64,000 nucleotides of DNA. Origin: Lytechinus pictus. Its lineage: Eukaryota; Echinodermata; Echinoidea; Temnopleuroida; Toxopneustidae. Below are positions 60,089 to 64,000 of the stretch, in pieces (positions within the stretch are counted from its first letter, which is position 1; every line of letters begins with the position of its first letter). The position numbers were made by a program, and so were the translations under genes. The stretch is taken from NCBI RefSeq assembly GCF_037042905.1, contig NC_087254.1, forward strand, positions 23,909,103 to 23,973,102, in the 5' to 3' direction. The notes beneath the pieces were generated by a model. It saw only the letters and a program-made list of their open reading frames with translations. It was not told the origin of the DNA and did not search any database.

Positions 60089-61972
60089 ATTTTCTATCAA
60101 ATATGCTAACTTTTCCCGATGAATTTACCTTCCTTCGCTTGAATTTCAAATTCTGTCTTTTAAAGCCGCCCTGTGTTTCCTTCGCACAATCTAATCTATC
60201 AAACCTGCATTCTCATCACTAATTGTCAAGGTAACTGAAAACAAACGCATGTTGATACAATATTCCTCGGTGCGTTGGTCACATTGAAAATGATAACTAC
60301 GTGTAATCGCTACCATGCATGGTTTAATATAAAATTAGTTAATGGCGGCAAGATTATCAGCAAAAAGCGGTGCATGACTGATTTTTTAAAGAAAAATATC
60401 AAGGTTGTAAAAGGTTTTAACGCACACTGGTACTAACTAGCACCATATCTCAAGCTAAATGTCACATTAACAACTGGGAATACTGTTTTCTTGAAGAAAA
60501 AAAAAGATATTGCCCCAAAAACTTATTCATCAGACACTCAAAATTTTGAATAACGTCTGAATTCACGTGCATGAAATTAATCTCGTTAACACGTCATGAT
60601 GCAGCTTTCGCTTTCAGTAGATGGAGTTATTACGATGAAAGGATTTTATACCATGACAAATATTTCAGCACCAATGGAATCGTTTACTGTAAAAACAAAT
60701 TTGATTGTGCTCAAGTTTTGTCTAGGGAATCTAATTGATATATTCGATTTATGTACGAGTTCCTGATTGAGAGCCGATGACCGAATTGTGGTGGTCATTT
60801 TAAAACATGTTAATCATAACAGTAATATATTCGCATAACAGAGGAAAGCTCTAACATGCGCGGTATCAAGCAGATTTGGTCCAATATCAAGAGTAAACAA
60901 TACAATTTTCTCCATCGACATGAATCTACAACGATTTTCAACAATAAATAATAATGACAAAATGTTAATCATTTAACACTCTATATAACAAACAAAACAC
61001 CCCAAATATTTCACAAATCGATAATATGCCATTACGGGTCATCATTGTGTACAACAGCTGAGAATCATTTTCTATTAATAATCGATGACAACGCTGAGCG
61101 ACATAACAAATTTTCAGACTACATATCGAAATTCAATCGTTTAGTCACTCTGTCAATAAATAACTGTTTTCAATTCGCTTTCAACAAAATCTTAACTCAT
61201 CCCGTATAATATTATACTAAAACGGCAGTGCTGTATATATTTCAAGTGCATTCATAATATACATTCGTAATATTTGTTTTTCAAGTGTAGAGCAATTTAA
61301 CAGTATAATCCTGGAGGTCACCCAATGCTCTCTTTGGGTAAATCAATGATCACAATCTGAGTAAATTCATGATCATATATCACATAACAACAAACAAGCG
61401 TTTATAATGACACACATGAAATAAATTGACAAATCTTAGTGAATTCCTACATCAAAATAAATGTCATCTTTTCTCAGATAAATTATTATATGTGGTGTTG
61501 ATCATAAAATTATCGAAATCCACTAAATGAAAACAAAATAAACGAAAAAAGAATGATAATCAAGACTTTGAAATTGAGGTCAATCAAATCACCTTCCACG
61601 AAATGTAGTATATTATCAGATGAGCAATAATCAGAAGTAGTATACATATAGTCATGATCAGATAGTTAGACGGGGAAGAAGATGATGATGAATAAAGGAG
61701 AAGAAATGGAATCAAAGAGGAAAAAATGAAATAAGATGAAGATAATGATGATGATGATTGTGCAAGAAGAAGAAGGAAAAAAAAAAACTAAACCCCAAAA
61801 TAAAGAATGAGAGAAGCAAACTGGAAGGGAATAATCACAAAATAATTAATCAATGAAAACTAATATTTCAGTTACATTCTATTAAATAAACGAAACAAAA
61901 AATCCGGAATCAAAACTAATGAAATGATGAATTTTCTACCGGAAGTGGATATGATCAATGATCATCAATCCA
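60089..61972 (-). other. Probable 3' UTR of the CBX-like gene
   Basis: AT-rich, free of long frames and of palindromic elements, and lying directly after the stop codon up to the first AATAAA on that strand. Short GAT/GAA-rich stretches lie at about 61670-61770. Extent is inferred from sequence only. Confidence 0.4.
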
Positions 61973-64000
61973 TCATGATTGCGAGAAGAAACCCTCAGCG
62001 GTGTTACTTTCTCGAATGGTGAAGGTGAACTCTCCCATTTTCACGTCGGTAACGAGAATATTCTCCACTTTCTCTGGCTGCGGACGCCATAGCTCTCGCT
62101 TGATCTTCGCAGCAGAAGGGGATTTCATGCTCAGATCCAGGGGGCAATCTACCGACATCGCGGTGAACGAAGATGCTCTCTGTTCGGTTCGGACAGTAAG
62201 GATGGATTTCGGGACGACGGGAACTCGAATGGGAGGAGGATGAGGCGGCAGTGACGTCGATAAACCATCTCTCTTCTCCACGTTTTGGGCTACACTTTTG
62301 CATATTGTTTTAGCACACTTCGTTTTCTCATGGAATTTCGCCGGGTCCTTTATAACATTTCCGCGATTATCAAGAGTCTTTGTGATGTTGTTATTCAGTT
62401 CGACAGGGCTGAGGTTTCGTTTGAGAGATTGTCCAGGGGGTTTAGACTTTTCCACCCCAGTAACTGGCTTCCCTCTTGATGGCATGTTAGGTGAATCCAT
62501 TGCGATTGAATGTCCATTCTTCTGTTTTATGAAAGCTTGGGGAGGGGCTCTCATTATCTCGCGATTCTGAACGGTTTGGGGACGATTCGTAACGGATTCT
62601 ACGCGATTTACAACAGTTTCATAGGGATTTGGTTTCCCATTTAGGCTTCCAATTATTTGATTGTTCCAAGAATTTGCAGGAGTCGTGAAAGGTGACTTAT
62701 GAGCTGGAGTCGTCTTTGGAACGACTTTTTCTCGCAAGGGTGCGTTCAACATTTGACTTAAATTACTGTTTTTGGTTTTTAAATCCTGGTTCGTCGCTTT
62801 CGTTGGTGCGTCTTGTCTACTCGAACCATCGTTGGTCTTTGGAAAAGAAGATTTCGGTGATGCAGTTGGGGTTGATGCATTGATTTTCTTTGGCATAAGA
62901 TCAGAGCGATTCAAACTCCAGTTGCTGTTCTTTATACAGTCCTTAGTACCAGCAGGTTTGCAGGTGTCATGTTTCTTGTCAACAGCTTTGGGAACAGTTG
63001 ATACTTTCTCACTCACTTTCTTTTCTGGATTTAATAAATTTTGTTTAATTGATGCGACGATGTCTTTCTTGAATGAGGATTTCACCTTCTCGGATTTATT
63101 CGACGGTTTTTCATCTATAACCAGTGGACAATCATCTTCATCTTCGTAGTCATATGGACTGCTCTCTACTATGTTCTTGGAAGCCGGTGGACTTTTCAGA
63201 GGTGCCTTTTTACTGCTCGCTATCTTGTCCTTGGTAGACACCTTAGCACTGCTGATGATTTTGCCACTTGGTTTGGAATTTGTCTTGGATATGAGACTTG
63301 ATTTTGTATTGTTGTTGATAGACATACTACTTGATTTAAAATTTCCTACAACAGTCGACTTGACACTACCGTTCGGAGTATTGTCCTGCTTGACGCTGCT
63401 TGCAGAGGCTGTAGTGGACGTCTTGACCGGGCCCGTGGCGGCAGAAATTTGCTGTTTCTCCATGTTATCTGCCGAGCTAATCGGGCTCATCGCACTTTTC
63501 GGTCTTGCTGCGTCAGTGCCGGTTGGCCTCACAGTGCTATTTCCTGCCGTGCCGCTCGGCATCACCCCGGCATTAACCGCCGTGATACTCAACCCACTAC
63601 TCCCTGTCATGTCGCTCTGTTTCATCCCAACATTCTCTGCCGTGCTGATCGGCTTCACCCCGCTACTTGTCGTCGAGTCATTCGACTTTGCCCCGCCAAT
63701 CACTGCCGTGCCGTTCGACTTCGTCTCGCCAATCCCTGCCATTCCGCTCTGCTTCAAACCATCACTCTCTGTCGTGCCGCTCGGCTTCGTTTCGCCAATC
63801 GCTGTCGTAGCGGTCTGCTTCACTCCGCCACTCGTTGTCGTCGTCGTCACACCGTTCTGCTTCGCCCCGCCATTCCCTGTCGAGCCGCTAGGCTTTACTC
63901 CGTTATTCACCGACGAACTATTTATTTTCGAGCTTATGCTACCGATCGAGGTACTTGATTTCATACTGGTGTTCCCAGTAGAGCTAGCGTTCTTCAAGCT
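61973..64000 (-). CDS. Polycomb CBX-type protein, C-terminal part (runs off the window)
   Basis: An open frame of at least 675 codons enters from the right edge and stops at TGA 61973-61975. The window holds no start and no chromodomain, which should lie in upstream exons beyond 64000. The C-terminus ILVTDVKMGEFTFTIRESNT followed by AEGFF (61985-62068) is a clear Pc box, the segment by which Polycomb CBX proteins bind RING1 in PRC1. It is preceded by a WRP motif, as in CBX8-type tails. CPLDLS (PLDLS at 62129-62143) is a CtBP-binding PxDLS motif, a feature also reported for CBX4. An acidic stretch leading into CPLVIDEK (63111-63131) resembles a SUMO-interacting motif. The first 170 residues here are a degenerate 11-residue G/K/S/T repeat; the rest is Ser/Lys/Pro-rich and probably disordered. 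The predicted role is nuclear chromatin silencing. The alternative of a non-CBX protein with a similar tail seems unlikely. Confidence 0.82.
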   Translation of the reverse strand, partial: SLKNASSTGNTSMKSSTSIGSISSKINSSSVNNGVKPSGSTGNGGAKQNGVTTTTTSGGVKQTATTAIGETKPSGTTESDGLKQSGMAGIGETKSNGTAVIGGAKSNDSTTSSGVKPISTAENVGMKQSDMTGSSGLSITAVNAGVMPSGTAGNSTVRPTGTDAARPKSAMSPISSADNMEKQQISAATGPVKTSTTASASSVKQDNTPNGSVKSTVVGNFKSSSMSINNNTKSSLISKTNSKPSGKIISSAKVSTKDKIASSKKAPLKSPPASKNIVESSPYDYEDEDDCPLVIDEKPSNKSEKVKSSFKKDIVASIKQNLLNPEKKVSEKVSTVPKAVDKKHDTCKPAGTKDCIKNSNWSLNRSDLMPKKINASTPTASPKSSFPKTNDGSSRQDAPTKATNQDLKTKNSNLSQMLNAPLREKVVPKTTPAHKSPFTTPANSWNNQIIGSLNGKPNPYETVVNRVESVTNRPQTVQNREIMRAPPQAFIKQKNGHSIAMDSPNMPSRGKPVTGVEKSKPPGQSLKRNLSPVELNNNITKTLDNRGNVIKDPAKFHEKTKCAKTICKSVAQNVEKRDGLSTSLPPHPPPIRVPVVPKSILTVRTEQRASSFTAMSVDCPLDLSMKSPSAAKIKRELWRPQPEKVENILVTDVKMGEFTFTIRESNTAEGFFSQS
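63500..63905 (-). repeat. In-frame 11-residue coding repeat within the CBX-like gene
   Basis: About eleven or twelve degenerate copies of a unit like GxKxSGTxxxG, for example GETKPSGTTES, DGLKQSGMAGI, GETKSNGTAVI and GGAKSNDSTTS. The DNA unit is 33-36 bp, and indels are multiples of three, so the frame is kept. It behaves like a coding minisatellite. Confidence 0.75.

Overview
This 64 kb window looks like nuclear DNA of a marine deuterostome invertebrate, most likely an echinoderm such as a sea urchin (an inference from gene content and repeat style; the species cannot be proven from sequence alone). It is AT-rich, gene-poor, and packed with microsatellites, minisatellites, tRNA-derived SINEs and short palindromic DNA transposons (MITEs). 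No bacterial-type operon, CRISPR array, rRNA or intact tRNA gene is visible. Two protein-coding loci are well supported.

Layout. 1-12 kb: non-coding, with two copies of a 125-130 bp MITE, a 416 bp palindromic element, and a cluster of (GT), (GA) and (GATA) microsatellites. 12-23 kb: two copies of a 585 bp fold-back element flanked by TTAA, two copies of a second MITE, one weak candidate exon (17.1 kb) and a large (ATC/ACC) array. 25-27.3 kb: a 20 bp minisatellite with higher-order structure, split by a 957 bp TA-flanked transposon. 28-42 kb: non-coding, with SINEs, MITEs and a decayed coding-like repeat at 35.2-36.3 kb. 42.3-44.4 kb: a complete single-exon gene for a divergent heparan sulfate 3-O-sulfotransferase-like enzyme (+ strand). 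44.4-56.6 kb: non-coding, with a 1.6 kb GAAT satellite built of about 640 bp higher-order units, several MITEs and a SINE whose head resembles the Alu domain of 7SL RNA. 56.6-64 kb: the 3' end of a Polycomb CBX-type gene on the minus strand. Its open reading frame runs off the right edge of the window, and a probable 1.9 kb 3' UTR lies to its left.

The two genes have no evident functional link. One acts in the Golgi on heparan sulfate; the other should act in nuclear PRC1 silencing. I found no convincing novel multi-gene system. The points most worth checking are the CBX C-terminus combining a CtBP-type motif with a Pc box, the altered PAPS-binding motif of the sulfotransferase, the 7SL-like SINE, and the nested and higher-order repeat structures.
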